Shown here: positions 17,143-27,095 of the stretch, one piece after another
How positions within the stretch are numbered: the stretch's first letter is position 1
Layout: the number at the start of each line of letters is the position of its first letter
Source: Klebsiella terrigena
GTDB taxonomy: Bacteria; Pseudomonadota; Gammaproteobacteria; Enterobacterales; Enterobacteriaceae
Direction: 5' to 3'
NCBI RefSeq assembly: GCF_006539725.1
Contig: NZ_BJNO01000017.1
Location: forward strand, 1 to 64,000
DNA: 64,000 bases
Made by a program: the position numbers and the translations under genes
The notes under the pieces: generated by a model
Database searches by the model: none
What the model saw: only the letters and a program-made list of their open reading frames with translations
What the model was told of the DNA's origin: nothing

Positions 17143-17280
17143 ATGGCAGCCGTTTTCAGCAGAATTGTAGAGCTTATAGGTTGGGTTGTTCTTGGCGTTT
17201 CGGCCCTGCTTTTGGTTATCGCGCATCACATTGATAACTACCAATCCCCGCCTCCCGCTAATGTTGTGCAGACAAAATAG
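17143..17280 (+). CDS. blr: Small membrane protein Blr
   Basis: 45-residue single-pass inner-membrane peptide. The transmembrane stretch LIGWVVLGVSALLLVIAHHIDNY aligns with E. coli Blr (IELTGWIVLVVSVILLGVASHIDNYQ), a cell-division-associated protein whose loss raises beta-lactam sensitivity. The E. coli start methionine position is a Phe here, so the ATG four codons further up (17143) is used. The site between ydgJ and cnu is conserved. Confidence 0.85.
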   Translation: MAAVFSRIVELIGWVVLGVSALLLVIAHHIDNYQSPPPANVVQTK

Positions 17281-17396
17281 CGTTAACGCTAAAGAGTGAC
17301 CCGCTTCGCAAGTATGCAACCGGTTTCTGAAACCGGTTGCATCTCCGTATAACCCTTTATTACACTCTCCTTATCATTTGCTAAGGAGCTTTTCTC

Positions 17397-18767
17397 ATGG
17401 CCGCATTTCCGCAAAATTTTCTATGGGGCGCCGCTACCGCAGCCTATCAGGTTGAGGGCGGCCACGATGCCGACGGGAAAGGGCCGTCGATCTGGGACAT
17501 CTACTCTCACCAGCCGGGCGCTACTTTCCAGGGAACCAACGGCGACGTCGCCGTCGATCACTACCACCGCTTTCGCGAAGACGTCGCGCTGATGGCCGAA
17601 ATGGGCCTGCAGAGCTACCGTTTTTCCATCTCCTGGCCGCGCCTGCTGCCCGGCGGCCGCGGCGAGGTCAACGAAGCCGGCGTTCAGTTTTATAGCGATC
17701 TGATCGACGAGCTGCTGGCGCACAATATCGAGCCGATGATCACGCTGTACCATTGGGATCTGCCGCAGGCGCTTCAGGATGAGGGCGGCTGGGAAGCCCG
17801 CAGCACGGCGGAGGCCTTCGCCGAATACGCGCGCCTGTGCTACGCGCGTTTCGGTTCTCGGGTCAAGCTGTGGGCCACCTTTAACGAGACCATCGTTTTT
17901 ATTGGTCATGGCTACATTAACGGCTGCCATCCGCCGGCGGTGCGCGATCCGGCCCGCGCCATTCAGGCCTGTCACCACGTCTTTGTGGCCCACGCGATGG
18001 CGATTAAAGCGTTTCGTGAAATGGGTATTAAGGGTGAGATTGGCTTCGTCAACGTTCTGCAGCCGCATACGCCGCTCACCGATAGCGAAGAGGATCGCCT
18101 GGCGACCGAGATGGCTGACGCTATCCATACCCACTGGCTGTACGATCCGGTATTAAAAGGCACCTATCCCGAAGGGCTGCTGCAGCAAACCCAGGCGCTG
18201 TGGGGCGTGCCGCGCTTTGCCCCCGGCGATGACGCGCTGCTGCGTGAAAACCACAGCGATTTTATCGGCCTGAACTACTATCGCCGCGAAACCGTTTCAG
18301 CCCATCCGCAGGAAGGATTAAGCGGCGGCGAGCCTGGCGTTGAGGGGCTGTTCCACTTCGTGCGTAATCCGCAAAGCACCTATACCGAATGGGGCTGGGA
18401 AATTTGGCCCCAGGGGTTAACGGACGGCATTATGATGATCAAGGAGCGCTACGGTGATATTCCGATTTACATCACCGAAAACGGCCTGGGCGCCAAAGAT
18501 CCGATTATTGACGGCGAAATTGTCGACGATCCGCGTATCGACTACCTCAGTGCCCACATTAGTGCGCTGGAAAAAGCGATCGACGCCGGCGCCGACGTAC
18601 GCGGCTATTATCCCTGGTCATTTATCGACCTGCTGAGCTGGCTGAACGGCTATCAGAAACAGTACGGCTTCGTTTTTGTCGACCATCAGCAGGGGCTCGC
18701 CCGCAAACGGAAAAAGAGCTATTTTTGGTATCAAAACGTTATTGCCAGCCGCGGTCAACAGCGTTAA
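17397..18767 (+). CDS. GH1 beta-glucosidase
   Basis: 456-residue family-1 glycosidase that retains beta-linked configuration, cytoplasmic (no signal). N-terminal signature FPQNFLWGAATAAYQVEGG (residues 4-22), acid/base region LWATFNETIVFIGHG, nucleophile segment YITENGLGA (about residue 360) and C-terminal SYFWYQNVI are all visible. The acid/base motif reads NET where most relatives have NEP. No PTS or regulator gene adjoins, and the enzyme may act on free, not phosphorylated, aryl- or cello-glucosides. It splits the E. coli-type pair blr-cnu. Confidence 0.92.
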   Translation: MAAFPQNFLWGAATAAYQVEGGHDADGKGPSIWDIYSHQPGATFQGTNGDVAVDHYHRFREDVALMAEMGLQSYRFSISWPRLLPGGRGEVNEAGVQFYSDLIDELLAHNIEPMITLYHWDLPQALQDEGGWEARSTAEAFAEYARLCYARFGSRVKLWATFNETIVFIGHGYINGCHPPAVRDPARAIQACHHVFVAHAMAIKAFREMGIKGEIGFVNVLQPHTPLTDSEEDRLATEMADAIHTHWLYDPVLKGTYPEGLLQQTQALWGVPRFAPGDDALLRENHSDFIGLNYYRRETVSAHPQEGLSGGEPGVEGLFHFVRNPQSTYTEWGWEIWPQGLTDGIMMIKERYGDIPIYITENGLGAKDPIIDGEIVDDPRIDYLSAHISALEKAIDAGADVRGYYPWSFIDLLSWLNGYQKQYGFVFVDHQQGLARKRKKSYFWYQNVIASRGQQR

Positions 18768-19131
18768 TCTTCTCCTCCAGGCGCCGTCCGGCGCCTGATT
18801 CAGCGCTAGAATATTCTTAAATTTCTTGTTACTACACCAGGAATGTAATCAGTTCTTGTCTTTAGTATTTACAACCGAAATAATTCCGCCCAGGCACCGT
18901 TAATAAGGTGCCGCTGGTTTAGAGCAGGTTTACTGAAAGTTGGTAATATTCGACTTAGAGGCGATCCCGCCGGGTAACGGTGCCGCTGTTTGTGATACCG
19001 GGAGCGTGGAACAACCGCAGCGCGCGCGCGAAGTGCGTGAGGATGTGAGCACGGCCCTGGGCCAAAATGGCAAATCAAATAACCTAATGGGACAGGCTCA
19101 TATTTATTCCGATTATAAAATGGATACGCAA
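18768..19131. other. Spacer between GH1 gene and cnu
   Basis: 364 bp. Apart from the hairpin at its left end it shows no recognisable gene. An open frame in phase with cnu extends to 18940, but it has no family resemblance and no good start. Presumably it is the promoter and leader of cnu. Confidence 0.45.
18778..18797 (+). terminator. Hairpin after GH1 gene
   Basis: CAGGCGCC / GGCGCCTG arms with a four-base loop, 10 bp after the stop. The T run is weak. Confidence 0.55.
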
Positions 19132-19347
19132 ATGACCGTTCAGGACTATTTATTAAAATTTCGTAAAATCAGCTCGCTGGAAAGTCTGGAAAAGCTTTTT
19201 GACCACCTTAACTACTCCCTGACCGATAACGAAGAGATTGTTAATATGTACCGCGCCGCTGACCATCGCCGGGCCGAGCTGGTTTCTGGCGGTAAACTGT
19301 TCGATATTGGCCAGGTTCCCAAGTCCGTCTGGCGTTACGTGCAATAA
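19132..19347 (+). CDS. cnu: Hha-family nucleoid protein Cnu (YdgT)
   Basis: 71 residues, all helical, matching E. coli Cnu: [22 protein letters not shown]...[17 protein letters not shown]...[10 protein letters not shown]. It binds H-NS and StpA and helps silence horizontally acquired DNA. It also binds oriC-region DNA. Start at 19132; another ATG four codons up at 19120 is possible. Relevant to this window because AT-rich inserts such as the Rhs operon promoter are typical H-NS/Hha targets (inference). Confidence 0.94.
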   Translation: MTVQDYLLKFRKISSLESLEKLFDHLNYSLTDNEEIVNMYRAADHRRAELVSGGKLFDIGQVPKSVWRYVQ

Positions 19348-19526
19348 AAACTGTTCTGAAGCACGCCAGTTGCTTATACTCCCGCCCTTGATTTTGATCC
19401 GTACCTGAACAGGTTGAGCGCCGGCCCGCCGGGCGAGCAGCGCGAATGTACAGACGCTTGCTCAGGCATGCGCGCGCAGCCTGACGCTCAACGGGTATTT
19501 CACTGGCGTTAAATCCGGGAGAAAGT

Positions 19527-19967
19527 ATGTCCTCTGACTCTGCAGAACGAATTGGCGGATGGCTGCTGGGGCCGCTTGCGTGGCTACTGGTTGCGCTGTT
19601 AAGCGCTTCGCTATCGCTGCTTATCTTTGCCAACGCGCTCATGGCGCCCCAAACGTTCTCCTTGCTGAGCGCAATGAGCGCCGGGAATCTTATCCTGTGG
19701 ATTGCATCCCTGCTGTTCGCCGTCGCCATGTGGTACTACACCCTGTGGCTGACGCTGGCCTTTTTCAAACGGCGGAAGGTGGTGCCGAAGCACTATATTA
19801 TCTGGCTGCTGATCTCTCTGCTGTTGGCGATTAAAGCTTTTGCCTTTTCGCCAATATCGGACGTTCTGGCCCTGCGCCAGCTGCTGTTCCCTCTTCTTGC
19901 TGCCGCGCTGCTGGTTCCTTACTTCAAGCGCTCCGAACGGGTTAAGCGGACCTTCGTCAATCCGTAA
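19527..19967 (+). CDS. ydgK: Inner-membrane protein YdgK (DUF2569)
   Basis: 146 residues with four hydrophobic segments (about 13-38, 48-75, 85-108, 112-130) and the conserved ERIGGWLLGPLAWLLVALL start and PYFKRSERVK...FVNP end of E. coli YdgK. Function unknown. It sits immediately upstream of rsxA as in E. coli. Confidence 0.9.
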   Translation: MSSDSAERIGGWLLGPLAWLLVALLSASLSLLIFANALMAPQTFSLLSAMSAGNLILWIASLLFAVAMWYYTLWLTLAFFKRRKVVPKHYIIWLLISLLLAIKAFAFSPISDVLALRQLLFPLLAAALLVPYFKRSERVKRTFVNP

Positions 19968-20045
19968 TAACCCCACAGTTAACCTGTTGTCGCCGGTATC
20001 GTTTTATTCGATAATAGGCGGCTTTTTCCGTTTCAGGTCGAATTG

Positions 20046-20627
20046 ATGGCTGATTATTTACTGCTCTTTATTGGTACCGTCCTCGTTAACAACTTCGTGC
20101 TGGTGAAGTTTCTTGGACTGTGTCCGTTTATGGGGGTTTCCAAAAAGCTGGAGACCGCCATGGGAATGGGGCTGGCCACCACGTTTGTGATGACCCTGGC
20201 CTCTATCTGCGCCTGGTTGATTGATACCTGGATTCTTATTCCGCTGAATCTGGTCTATTTACGCACGCTGGCTTTTATTCTGGTCATTGCGGTGGTCGTA
20301 CAGTTCACCGAAATGGTGGTGCGCAAAACCAGCCCGGCGCTGTACCGCCTGCTGGGTATCTTCCTGCCGCTGATCACCACCAACTGCGCCGTGCTCGGCG
20401 TTGCGCTGCTGAATATTAACCTTGGGCATAATTTTTTGCAGTCCGCGCTGTACGGTTTTGCGGCGGCGGTCGGCTTCTCTCTGGTAATGGTGCTGTTTGC
20501 CGCCATTCGCGAGCGTCTGGTGGTTGCTGACGTCCCGGCGCCGTTTCGCGGTAACGCCATTGCGCTGGTGACGGCAGGTTTAATGTCGCTGGCATTTATG
20601 GGCTTTAGTGGTTTGGTGAAGTTGTAA
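20046..20627 (+). CDS. rsxA: Electron transport complex subunit RsxA
   Basis: 193-residue, six-helix membrane subunit of the Rsx (Rnf-like) complex, which uses electrons from a cytoplasmic donor to re-reduce the SoxR [2Fe-2S] cluster and shut off the sox response. Near identical to E. coli RsxA ([33 protein letters not shown]). The two conserved cysteines in LGLCPF and TNCAV fit the membrane iron-sulfur site known from Rnf. ATG at 20046 chosen over the TTG one codon earlier. First gene of rsxABCDGE-nth. Confidence 0.97.
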   Translation: MADYLLLFIGTVLVNNFVLVKFLGLCPFMGVSKKLETAMGMGLATTFVMTLASICAWLIDTWILIPLNLVYLRTLAFILVIAVVVQFTEMVVRKTSPALYRLLGIFLPLITTNCAVLGVALLNINLGHNFLQSALYGFAAAVGFSLVMVLFAAIRERLVVADVPAPFRGNAIALVTAGLMSLAFMGFSGLVKL

Positions 20628-20628
20628 T

Positions 20629-21207
20629 ATGAGCGCTGTCTGGATAGCCGTCGTTGCGATCAGCCTTCTCGGGCTGATTTTCGGCTTAATTTTGGGTTAC
20701 GCCTCCCGCCGCTTTGAGGTGGAGGACGATCCGGTCGTTGAGAAGATCGACGAACTTCTTCCGCAAAGCCAGTGCGGCCAGTGCGGCTACCCCGGCTGTC
20801 GCCCCTATGCGGAAGCGGTCGGCCTGCAGGGCGAGAAAATCAACCGCTGCGCCCCCGGCGGCGAAGCGGTGATGTTAAAAATTGCCACCCTGCTGAACGT
20901 CGACCCGCAGCCTGCTGACGGCGATGCTCAGGAGGCTGAGCCCGCGCGTATGCTGGCGGTCATCGACGAAAAGAACTGTATTGGCTGCACGAAATGCATC
21001 CAGGCCTGCCCCGTTGACGCCATTGTTGGCGCGACCCGCGCGATGCATACGGTGATGAGCGAGCTCTGTACCGGCTGTAATCTTTGCGTCGCGCCCTGCC
21101 CGACGCAGTGTATAGAGATGGTTCCGGTTGCGGCGACCACTGAAACCTGGAAGTGGGATCTACACACCATCCCGGTGCGCATCATTCCTGTGGAACAACA
21201 TGTTTAA
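20629..21207 (+). CDS. rsxB: Electron transport complex subunit RsxB (ferredoxin-like)
   Basis: 192 residues: N-terminal membrane anchor (1-26), a CGQCGYPGC four-Fe domain (about 49-57) and two ferredoxin clusters, [12 protein letters not shown] and [12 protein letters not shown]. Passes electrons within the complex. Starts 1 nt after the rsxA stop and overlaps rsxC by 8 nt. Confidence 0.97.
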   Translation: MSAVWIAVVAISLLGLIFGLILGYASRRFEVEDDPVVEKIDELLPQSQCGQCGYPGCRPYAEAVGLQGEKINRCAPGGEAVMLKIATLLNVDPQPADGDAQEAEPARMLAVIDEKNCIGCTKCIQACPVDAIVGATRAMHTVMSELCTGCNLCVAPCPTQCIEMVPVAATTETWKWDLHTIPVRIIPVEQHV

Positions 21208-23467
21208 GCTATTTTCCGCGTTCAAAAAAGACAAGGTCTGGGATTTCAACGGCGGTATTCATCCGCCGGAGATGAAAACCCAGTCAAACGGTACGCCGCT
21301 GCGCCAGGTCTCCCTTGCGCAACAGTTCGTTATTCCGCTTAAGCAGCATATTGGCGCAGAGGGCGAGCTTTGCGTGCAGCCCGGCGATCGCGTCCTGCGC
21401 GGCCAGCCGCTTACCCGCGGCTGGGGAAAAATGCTGCCCGTTCACGCCCCGACGTCGGGTGTCGTCAGCGCCATCGCTCCGCATTCGACGGCGCACCCCT
21501 CCGCGCTGGCGGAGATGAGCGTTATCATTGATGCCGATGGTGAAGACCGCTGGATTGAACGCGACGGCTGGAGTGACTACCAGAGCAAATCCCGCGAAGA
21601 GCTTATCGAGCGCATCCACCAGTTCGGCGTGGCCGGGCTGGGCGGCGCCGGCTTCCCGACCGGCATCAAGCTGCGCGGCGGCGGCGACAAAATCGACACC
21701 CTGATTATTAACGCCGCCGAGTGCGAGCCCTACATCACCGCCGACGATCGTCTGATGCAGGACTGTGCGACGCAGATTATCGACGGCATTCGCATCCTGG
21801 CCCATATTTTACAGCCGAGCCAGGTGCTGATCGGCATTGAAGACAACAAGCCGCAGGCAATCTCCATGCTGCGTGCGGTACTGAGCGATGCGCACGGCAT
21901 CTCCCTGCGCGTGATCCCAACCAAATATCCCTCTGGCGGCGCTAAGCAGCTGACGCAGATCCTCACCGGGAAGCAGGTGCCCCACGGCGGCCGCTCTTCC
22001 GATATCGGGATCCTGATGCAAAACGTCGGCACCGCCTACGCGGTTAAACGCGCGGTGATCGATGGCGAACCGCTGACCGAACGCGTGGTGACCTTAACCG
22101 GGGAAGCGGTTTCGCGCCCGGGCAACGTCTGGGCCCGGCTGGGCACGCCGGTACGCCATCTTTTGGATGATGCCGGTTTTTGCCCCAGCGCTGAGCCGAT
22201 GGTGATTATGGGCGGCCCGCTGATGGGCTTTACCCTGCCGTGGCTCGACGTGCCGGTGGTCAAAATTACCAACTGTCTGCTGGCCCCATCGGCCAGTGAA
22301 ATGGGCGAAGCGGAAGAGGAAAAGGGCTGCATTCGCTGTAGCGCCTGCGCCGATGCCTGCCCTGCCGATCTGCTGCCGCAGCAGCTGTACTGGTTTAGCA
22401 AAGGCCAGCAGCACGACAAGGCCACGACCCACAACCTGGCCGACTGCATTGAGTGCGGCGCCTGCGCCTGGGTCTGCCCGAGCAATATTCCGCTGGTGCA
22501 GTACTTCCGTCAGGAGAAGGCCGAGATCGCGGAGATTCGTCTGGAAGAGAAGCGTGCGGCGGAAGCCAAAGCCCGTTTTGAAGCACGCCAGGCGCGTCTG
22601 GAGCGCGATAAGGCCGCGCGCCTCGAGCGGCATAAACAGTCCGCCGTGCAGCCCGCCGCCAAAGATAGCGCGGCGATTAACGCCGCCCTCGCCCGCGTGC
22701 GCGAAAAACAGCAGGACGCAGCGCAGCCAATCGTCGTTCAGGCGGGCGCTAAGCCGGACAATAGTGAAGCCATCGCCGCGCGCGAAGCGCGTAAAGCGCA
22801 GGCGCGCGCCCGTAAAAACGAACTGGCTGAGTCCGCGCCCGAGCCGTCGGCCGGCGCAGATCTCGACCCGCGCAAGGCCGCAGTAGAAGCCGCCATCGCC
22901 CGCGCCAAGGCCCGCAAGGCCGACCAGCAGCAGGCGGAGGCCACTACTGCCGCCCCGGAAGCCGAAGCCGTCGACCCTCGCAAGGCCGCGGTAGCAGCCG
23001 CCATCGCCCGCGCCAAGGCCCGCAAGGCCGAACAGCAGGCGGAGGCCACTACTACCGCCCCGGAAGCCGAAGCCGTCGACCCGCGCAAGGCCGCAGTAGA
23101 AGCCGCTATCGCCCGCGCCAAGGCCCGCAAGGCCGAGCAGCAGGCGGAGGCCACTACCGTCGCCCCGGAAGCCGAAGCCGTCGACCCGCGTAAAGCCGCG
23201 GTAGAAGCCGCTATCGCCCGCGCCAAGGCCCGCAAGGCCGAGCAGCAGGCTGAGGCCACTACTGCCGCCCCGGAAGCCGAAGCCGTCGACCCGCGCAAGG
23301 CCGCGGTAGAAGCCGCGATCGCCCGCGCCAAGGCCCGCAAGGCCGAGCAGCAGGCGGCCGACGTCGGGTCCGCCGCCAATGACGATCCGCGCAAGGCTGC
23401 AGTCGCCGAAGCAATCGCCCGAGTTCAGGCCAGGAAAGCATCCCGGCAGGCAGTTAACGAGGATTAA
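21200..23467 (+). CDS. rsxC: Electron transport complex subunit RsxC with tandem C-terminal repeats
   Basis: 755-residue peripheral subunit. N-terminal flavin/NADH-binding core (GGIHPP start; [13 protein letters not shown] glycine-rich loop near residue 135) and two 4Fe-4S clusters ([12 protein letters not shown] and [12 protein letters not shown], about 375-425). From about residue 440 it becomes a long charged Ala/Arg/Lys helix. From about residue 556 it consists of six copies of a [20 protein letters not shown] module. Start at 21200 ([12 protein letters not shown]), overlapping the rsxB end. The repeat tail varies in length among enterobacteria and is not needed for the redox core. Confidence 0.95.
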   Translation: MFKLFSAFKKDKVWDFNGGIHPPEMKTQSNGTPLRQVSLAQQFVIPLKQHIGAEGELCVQPGDRVLRGQPLTRGWGKMLPVHAPTSGVVSAIAPHSTAHPSALAEMSVIIDADGEDRWIERDGWSDYQSKSREELIERIHQFGVAGLGGAGFPTGIKLRGGGDKIDTLIINAAECEPYITADDRLMQDCATQIIDGIRILAHILQPSQVLIGIEDNKPQAISMLRAVLSDAHGISLRVIPTKYPSGGAKQLTQILTGKQVPHGGRSSDIGILMQNVGTAYAVKRAVIDGEPLTERVVTLTGEAVSRPGNVWARLGTPVRHLLDDAGFCPSAEPMVIMGGPLMGFTLPWLDVPVVKITNCLLAPSASEMGEAEEEKGCIRCSACADACPADLLPQQLYWFSKGQQHDKATTHNLADCIECGACAWVCPSNIPLVQYFRQEKAEIAEIRLEEKRAAEAKARFEARQARLERDKAARLERHKQSAVQPAAKDSAAINAALARVREKQQDAAQPIVVQAGAKPDNSEAIAAREARKAQARARKNELAESAPEPSAGADLDPRKAAVEAAIARAKARKADQQQAEATTAAPEAEAVDPRKAAVAAAIARAKARKAEQQAEATTTAPEAEAVDPRKAAVEAAIARAKARKAEQQAEATTVAPEAEAVDPRKAAVEAAIARAKARKAEQQAEATTAAPEAEAVDPRKAAVEAAIARAKARKAEQQAADVGSAANDDPRKAAVAEAIARVQARKASRQAVNED
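22865..23460 (+). repeat. Six tandem ~105-bp repeats inside rsxC
   Basis: Copies begin at 22865, 22973, 23078, 23183, 23288 and 23384, with spacings of 108, 105, 105, 105 and 96 bp. Each codes [19 protein letters not shown] plus an Ala/Glu/Thr linker. The middle copies are nearly identical in DNA, so slippage or recombination is likely. The last copy is diverged. Confidence 0.93.
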
Positions 23468-24520
23468 ATGGTTTTCAGAATCGCAAGCTCTCCCTATACC
23501 CACAACCAGCGTCAGACCTCGCGGATTATGCTGCTGGTGCTGCTCGCCGCCGTGCCCGGCATCGTGGTGCAGACCTGGTTTTTCGGCTGGGGCACCGTGC
23601 TGCAGCTTATTCTCGCCGCCTTAACCGCCTGGGGAACCGAAGCCGTTATCCTCAAGCTGCGCAAGCAGAATGTTGCCGCCATTCTGGCCGACAACACTGC
23701 GCTGCTGACCGGCCTGCTGCTGGCCGTCAGCATTCCGCCCCTTGCCCCCTGGTGGATGGTGGTACTGGGTACCGCCTTTGCCGTGATCATCGCCAAGCAG
23801 CTGTACGGCGGGCTGGGGCATAACCCCTTTAACCCGGCCATGATTGGCTACGTGGTGCTGCTGATCTCCTTCCCGGTGCAGATGACCTCCTGGCTGCCGC
23901 CGCAGGAAATTGCGGCCCACATTCCAGGCTTTAGCGACGCGCTGCGGGTCATTTTCACCGGCCACACCGCCGCCGGTGGCGATATGAACGCCCTGCGTCT
24001 CGGGGTCGACGGTATCAGCCAGGCCACGCCGCTGGACACCTTTAAAACCTCGCTGCACGCGGGCCACGAGGTGAAGGAGATCCTCCAGTACCCGATTTTT
24101 GGCGGCGCTCTGGCAGGGCTTGGCTGGCAGTGGGTGAATATTGCTTATCTGGTCGGCGGGCTGTTCCTGCTGTGGCAGAAGACGATCCGTTGGCATATCC
24201 CGCTCAGCTTCCTGCTGAGCCTGGCCGTCTGCTCCACGCTCGGCTGGTTTTTCTCGCCGCAGAGCCTGGCCGCGCCGCAGATACATCTGCTGTCCGGCGC
24301 CACCATGCTCGGCGCGTTCTTTATTCTGACGGATCCGGTAACCGCCTCCACCACCAACCGCGGGCGCCTTATTTTCGGCGCCCTGGCGGGCCTGCTGGTT
24401 TGGCTGATTCGCAGCTTCGGCGGCTATCCTGACGGCGTAGCCTTCGCCGTGCTGCTGGCGAATATTACCGTTCCGTTGATTGATTACTACACGCGGCCCC
24501 GCGTGTACGGCCACCGCTGA
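23468..24520 (+). CDS. rsxD: Electron transport complex subunit RsxD
   Basis: 350-residue polytopic membrane subunit with about ten hydrophobic helices. The motif [16 protein letters not shown] holds the threonine that in this family carries covalent FMN. Starts directly at the rsxC stop. Confidence 0.96.
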   Translation: MVFRIASSPYTHNQRQTSRIMLLVLLAAVPGIVVQTWFFGWGTVLQLILAALTAWGTEAVILKLRKQNVAAILADNTALLTGLLLAVSIPPLAPWWMVVLGTAFAVIIAKQLYGGLGHNPFNPAMIGYVVLLISFPVQMTSWLPPQEIAAHIPGFSDALRVIFTGHTAAGGDMNALRLGVDGISQATPLDTFKTSLHAGHEVKEILQYPIFGGALAGLGWQWVNIAYLVGGLFLLWQKTIRWHIPLSFLLSLAVCSTLGWFFSPQSLAAPQIHLLSGATMLGAFFILTDPVTASTTNRGRLIFGALAGLLVWLIRSFGGYPDGVAFAVLLANITVPLIDYYTRPRVYGHR

Positions 24521-24529
24521 GGACCCGTC

Positions 24530-25150
24530 ATGTTAAAAAGCATGCGCAAACACGGCATCACGCTGGCACTGTTCGCCGCCGGCTCCACCGGCCTGACGGC
24601 GGCTATCAATGAGCTGACCAAATCGACGATTGAAGATCAGGCGTCCCGACAGCAAAAGGCGCTTTTTGACCAGGTGCTGCCGGCAGAGCTGTATAATAAC
24701 GATCTGCTGAAGAGCTGCTATCTGGCCTCCGCCCCGGCGCTGGGCAAAGGGCAGCATAAGATCTGGATCGCTAAAAATAACGACATTCCGGTGGGCGCGG
24801 TCATGGAAACCACCGCGCCGGACGGCTACTCCGGGGCGATTCAGCTGCTGGTCGCCGCAGATTTTAAAGGCACCGTCCTCGGCACCCGAGTCACCGAGCA
24901 TCACGAAACGCCGGGCCTTGGGGATAAAATTGAGCTGCGTCTTTCTGACTGGATCACCCATTTTGCCGGCAAAGTTATTCATGGACAGAGCGACAGCCGC
25001 TGGGCGGTTAAGAAAGACGGCGGCGATTTTGACCAGTTTACCGGTGCGACCATTACGCCGCGCGCGGTCGTCAACGCGGTTAAGCGCGCCGGCCTGTACG
25101 CACAAACGCTGCCAACGCAGATTCCCGAATTCACCGCCTGTGGAGACTAG
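24530..25150 (+). CDS. rsxG: Electron transport complex subunit RsxG (covalent FMN)
   Basis: 206 residues: one N-terminal transmembrane helix (about 10-30) and a periplasmic FMN-binding domain. The flavinylation motif is present as [11 protein letters not shown] near residue 174. ETPGLGDKI is conserved. Nine nt separate it from rsxD. Confidence 0.96.
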   Translation: MLKSMRKHGITLALFAAGSTGLTAAINELTKSTIEDQASRQQKALFDQVLPAELYNNDLLKSCYLASAPALGKGQHKIWIAKNNDIPVGAVMETTAPDGYSGAIQLLVAADFKGTVLGTRVTEHHETPGLGDKIELRLSDWITHFAGKVIHGQSDSRWAVKKDGGDFDQFTGATITPRAVVNAVKRAGLYAQTLPTQIPEFTACGD

Positions 25151-25153
25151 ACC

Positions 25154-25858
25154 ATGAGCGAAGTAAAAGACGTTATTGTCCAGGGGTTGTGGAAAAACAA
25201 CTCGGCGCTGGTCCAGCTGCTGGGGATGTGTCCTCTGCTCGCCGTGACCTCCACCGCCACCAACGCGCTGGGGCTAGGGCTGGCAACCACTCTGGTGCTG
25301 ACCCTCACCAACCTGACCATCTCCAGCCTGCGCCGCTGGACGCCGGCCGAGATCCGTATTCCTATTTACGTGATGATCATCGCCTCGGTGGTGAGCGTCG
25401 TGCAGATGCTGATTAACGCCTACGCCTACGGCCTCTATCAGTCGCTGGGGATTTTTATCCCGCTGATTGTGACCAACTGTATTGTCGTCGGTCGCGCCGA
25501 GGCCTTCGCGGCGAAAAAGGGGCCGGCCCTTTCGGCGCTGGATGGTTTCTCGATTGGCATGGGGGCCACCTGCGCCATGTTTGTCCTCGGCTCGCTGCGT
25601 GAAATCATTGGTAACGGTACGCTGTTTGACGGCGCCGATAGCCTGCTCGGCGGCTGGGCAAAAGCGCTGCGCATCGAAGCCTTCCATACCGACACCCCGT
25701 TCCTGCTGGCGATGCTGCCGCCGGGGGCGTTTATCGGCCTCGGGATGATGCTGGCGGTCAAATATCTCATCGATGAGCGCAGCAAACAGCGCAAGGCCCG
25801 GGCGGCAATCGCCGAAGCCCCGGTCGTCGCGCCCTCTGATGCCGCAGGGAAAGCCTGA
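25154..25858 (+). CDS. rsxE: Electron transport complex subunit RsxE
   Basis: 234-residue, six-helix subunit, homologous to RsxA in the membrane core ([31 protein letters not shown]). The cysteines in MCPL and TNCIV match those of RsxA. It overlaps nth by 1 nt (TGATG). Confidence 0.96.
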   Translation: MSEVKDVIVQGLWKNNSALVQLLGMCPLLAVTSTATNALGLGLATTLVLTLTNLTISSLRRWTPAEIRIPIYVMIIASVVSVVQMLINAYAYGLYQSLGIFIPLIVTNCIVVGRAEAFAAKKGPALSALDGFSIGMGATCAMFVLGSLREIIGNGTLFDGADSLLGGWAKALRIEAFHTDTPFLLAMLPPGAFIGLGMMLAVKYLIDERSKQRKARAAIAEAPVVAPSDAAGKA

Positions 25859-26496
25859 TGAATAAGAGTAAACGTCTGGAAATTCTGACCCGCCTGCGGG
25901 ATAACGATCCGCATCCCACCACCGAGCTCAACTTCAGCTCGCCGTTTGAGCTGCTGATCTCGGTGCTGCTCTCGGCGCAGGCGACCGACGTCAGCGTCAA
26001 TAAGGCGACGGCAAAGCTCTATCCGGTCGCCAATACTCCGGCGGCGATGCTCGACCTTGGCGTCGACGGGGTTAAGTCATATATCAAAACCATCGGCCTG
26101 TTTAACAGCAAGGCCGAAAACGTCATTAAGACCTGCCGGATCCTGCTGGAGCAGCATAATGGCGAAGTCCCGGAGGACAGAGCCGCGCTGGAAGCGCTGC
26201 CCGGCGTCGGGCGCAAAACCGCCAACGTAGTGCTCAATACCGCCTTCGGCTGGCCGACGATTGCGGTCGACACGCATATTTTCCGCGTGTGCAACCGGAC
26301 GCAGTTTGCCCCGGGTAAGAACGTCGAGCAGGTCGAAGAGAAGCTGCTGAAGGTGGTTCCCGCCGAATTTAAGGTGGACTGCCACCACTGGCTTATTCTC
26401 CACGGGCGCTACACCTGCATTGCCCGCAAGCCGCGCTGCGGTTCCTGCCTGATTGAGGACCTCTGCGAGTTCAAAGAGAAGGTCTACGCTGCCTGA
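25858..26496 (+). CDS. nth: Endonuclease III
   Basis: 212-residue DNA glycosylase/AP lyase that removes oxidised pyrimidines. Helix-hairpin-helix LPGVGRKTANVVLN contains the catalytic lysine (about 120), and VDTHIFRVCNR holds the catalytic aspartate (about 138). The C-terminal [4Fe-4S] loop reads C-x6-C-x2-C-x5-C (CIARKPRCGSCLIEDLC). Last gene of the rsx operon; linking an oxidised-base repair enzyme with SoxR reset is the conserved arrangement. Confidence 0.97.
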   Translation: MNKSKRLEILTRLRDNDPHPTTELNFSSPFELLISVLLSAQATDVSVNKATAKLYPVANTPAAMLDLGVDGVKSYIKTIGLFNSKAENVIKTCRILLEQHNGEVPEDRAALEALPGVGRKTANVVLNTAFGWPTIAVDTHIFRVCNRTQFAPGKNVEQVEEKLLKVVPAEFKVDCHHWLILHGRYTCIARKPRCGSCLIEDLCEFKEKVYAA

Positions 26497-26508
26497 ATCT
26501 GAACAACG

Positions 26509-26532
26509 CCATTACCCTGCCTGGGGTAATGG
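26509..26532 (+). terminator. Hairpin after nth
   Basis: CCATTACCC / GGGTAATGG stem with a 6-base loop, 12 bp after the nth stop. Probable end of the rsx-nth operon, though the T tract is short. Confidence 0.65.
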
Positions 26533-27095
26533 TACTGTTAAGCCCCTTTCCACCCTGCCACTTCCGCCATAGCCACGCCTGTTAACAGGGCAATCCTCTG
26601 CTTATATAACGCTCATCCAGGTTAATCATTTTTTTCGACGAAAAATTTTATATACATTTGTGATCCAGATCATTCACGCAACTTTATGTTAATTTGTTGT
26701 TACTCACTTGATAATGAAAGCCAGCAATTGCAATAGCGCAGCCCTGCTTATCAGGACAATACCCCATCATTTTTTAGGATTATGGCCTATATCACTAGGT
26801 TCAAGGCTAATCAGTAGAATATATCGCCTTTGTGCGCCATCCTGCGGATGCAGACAGATAAAAATATCACCAATAGCAAAACGGTGAAGTTTAACTCTGC
26901 ATAACATTTGAATGACCTGCGTATTATAATGCATTGGTTATGTGTAACAGATTATTACAAAGGTATTGCCTGAACGGTCAGGATAGTGAACATTACCTGC
27001 CGTTTTCCCTCCAGAATAACTATAAAGGCGGCGGTCATCGAAGATTGCGCCCCGAACACCCCCCGTTAATATGGGATGTAAAAAAAGAGGTATAT
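26533..27095 (+). promoter_or_regulatory. AT-rich dtpA upstream region
   Basis: About 560 bp without a convincing gene. The AT-rich stretch 26620-26720 contains a CRP-like half-matched site TGTGATCCAGATCATT (26659-26674). E. coli dtpA is known to be activated by OmpR and to have a long upstream region; no OmpR site could be set apart by eye. The open frame from 26934 into dtpA is not accepted as coding. Confidence 0.45.

Noticed and set aside
18940-19131. N-terminal extension of cnu in the same frame
   Set aside because: Cnu/Hha proteins are about 70 residues and the extension has no similarity; the ATG at 19132 gives the conserved start.
22865-23460. Regular repeats as a CRISPR array
   Set aside because: Repeats are about 105 bp, in frame, without unique spacers, and code for a known protein tail.
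22094-23503. 469-codon reverse frame with regular glycine/leucine repeats
   Set aside because: Its repetition only reflects the rsxC tandem repeats read backwards.
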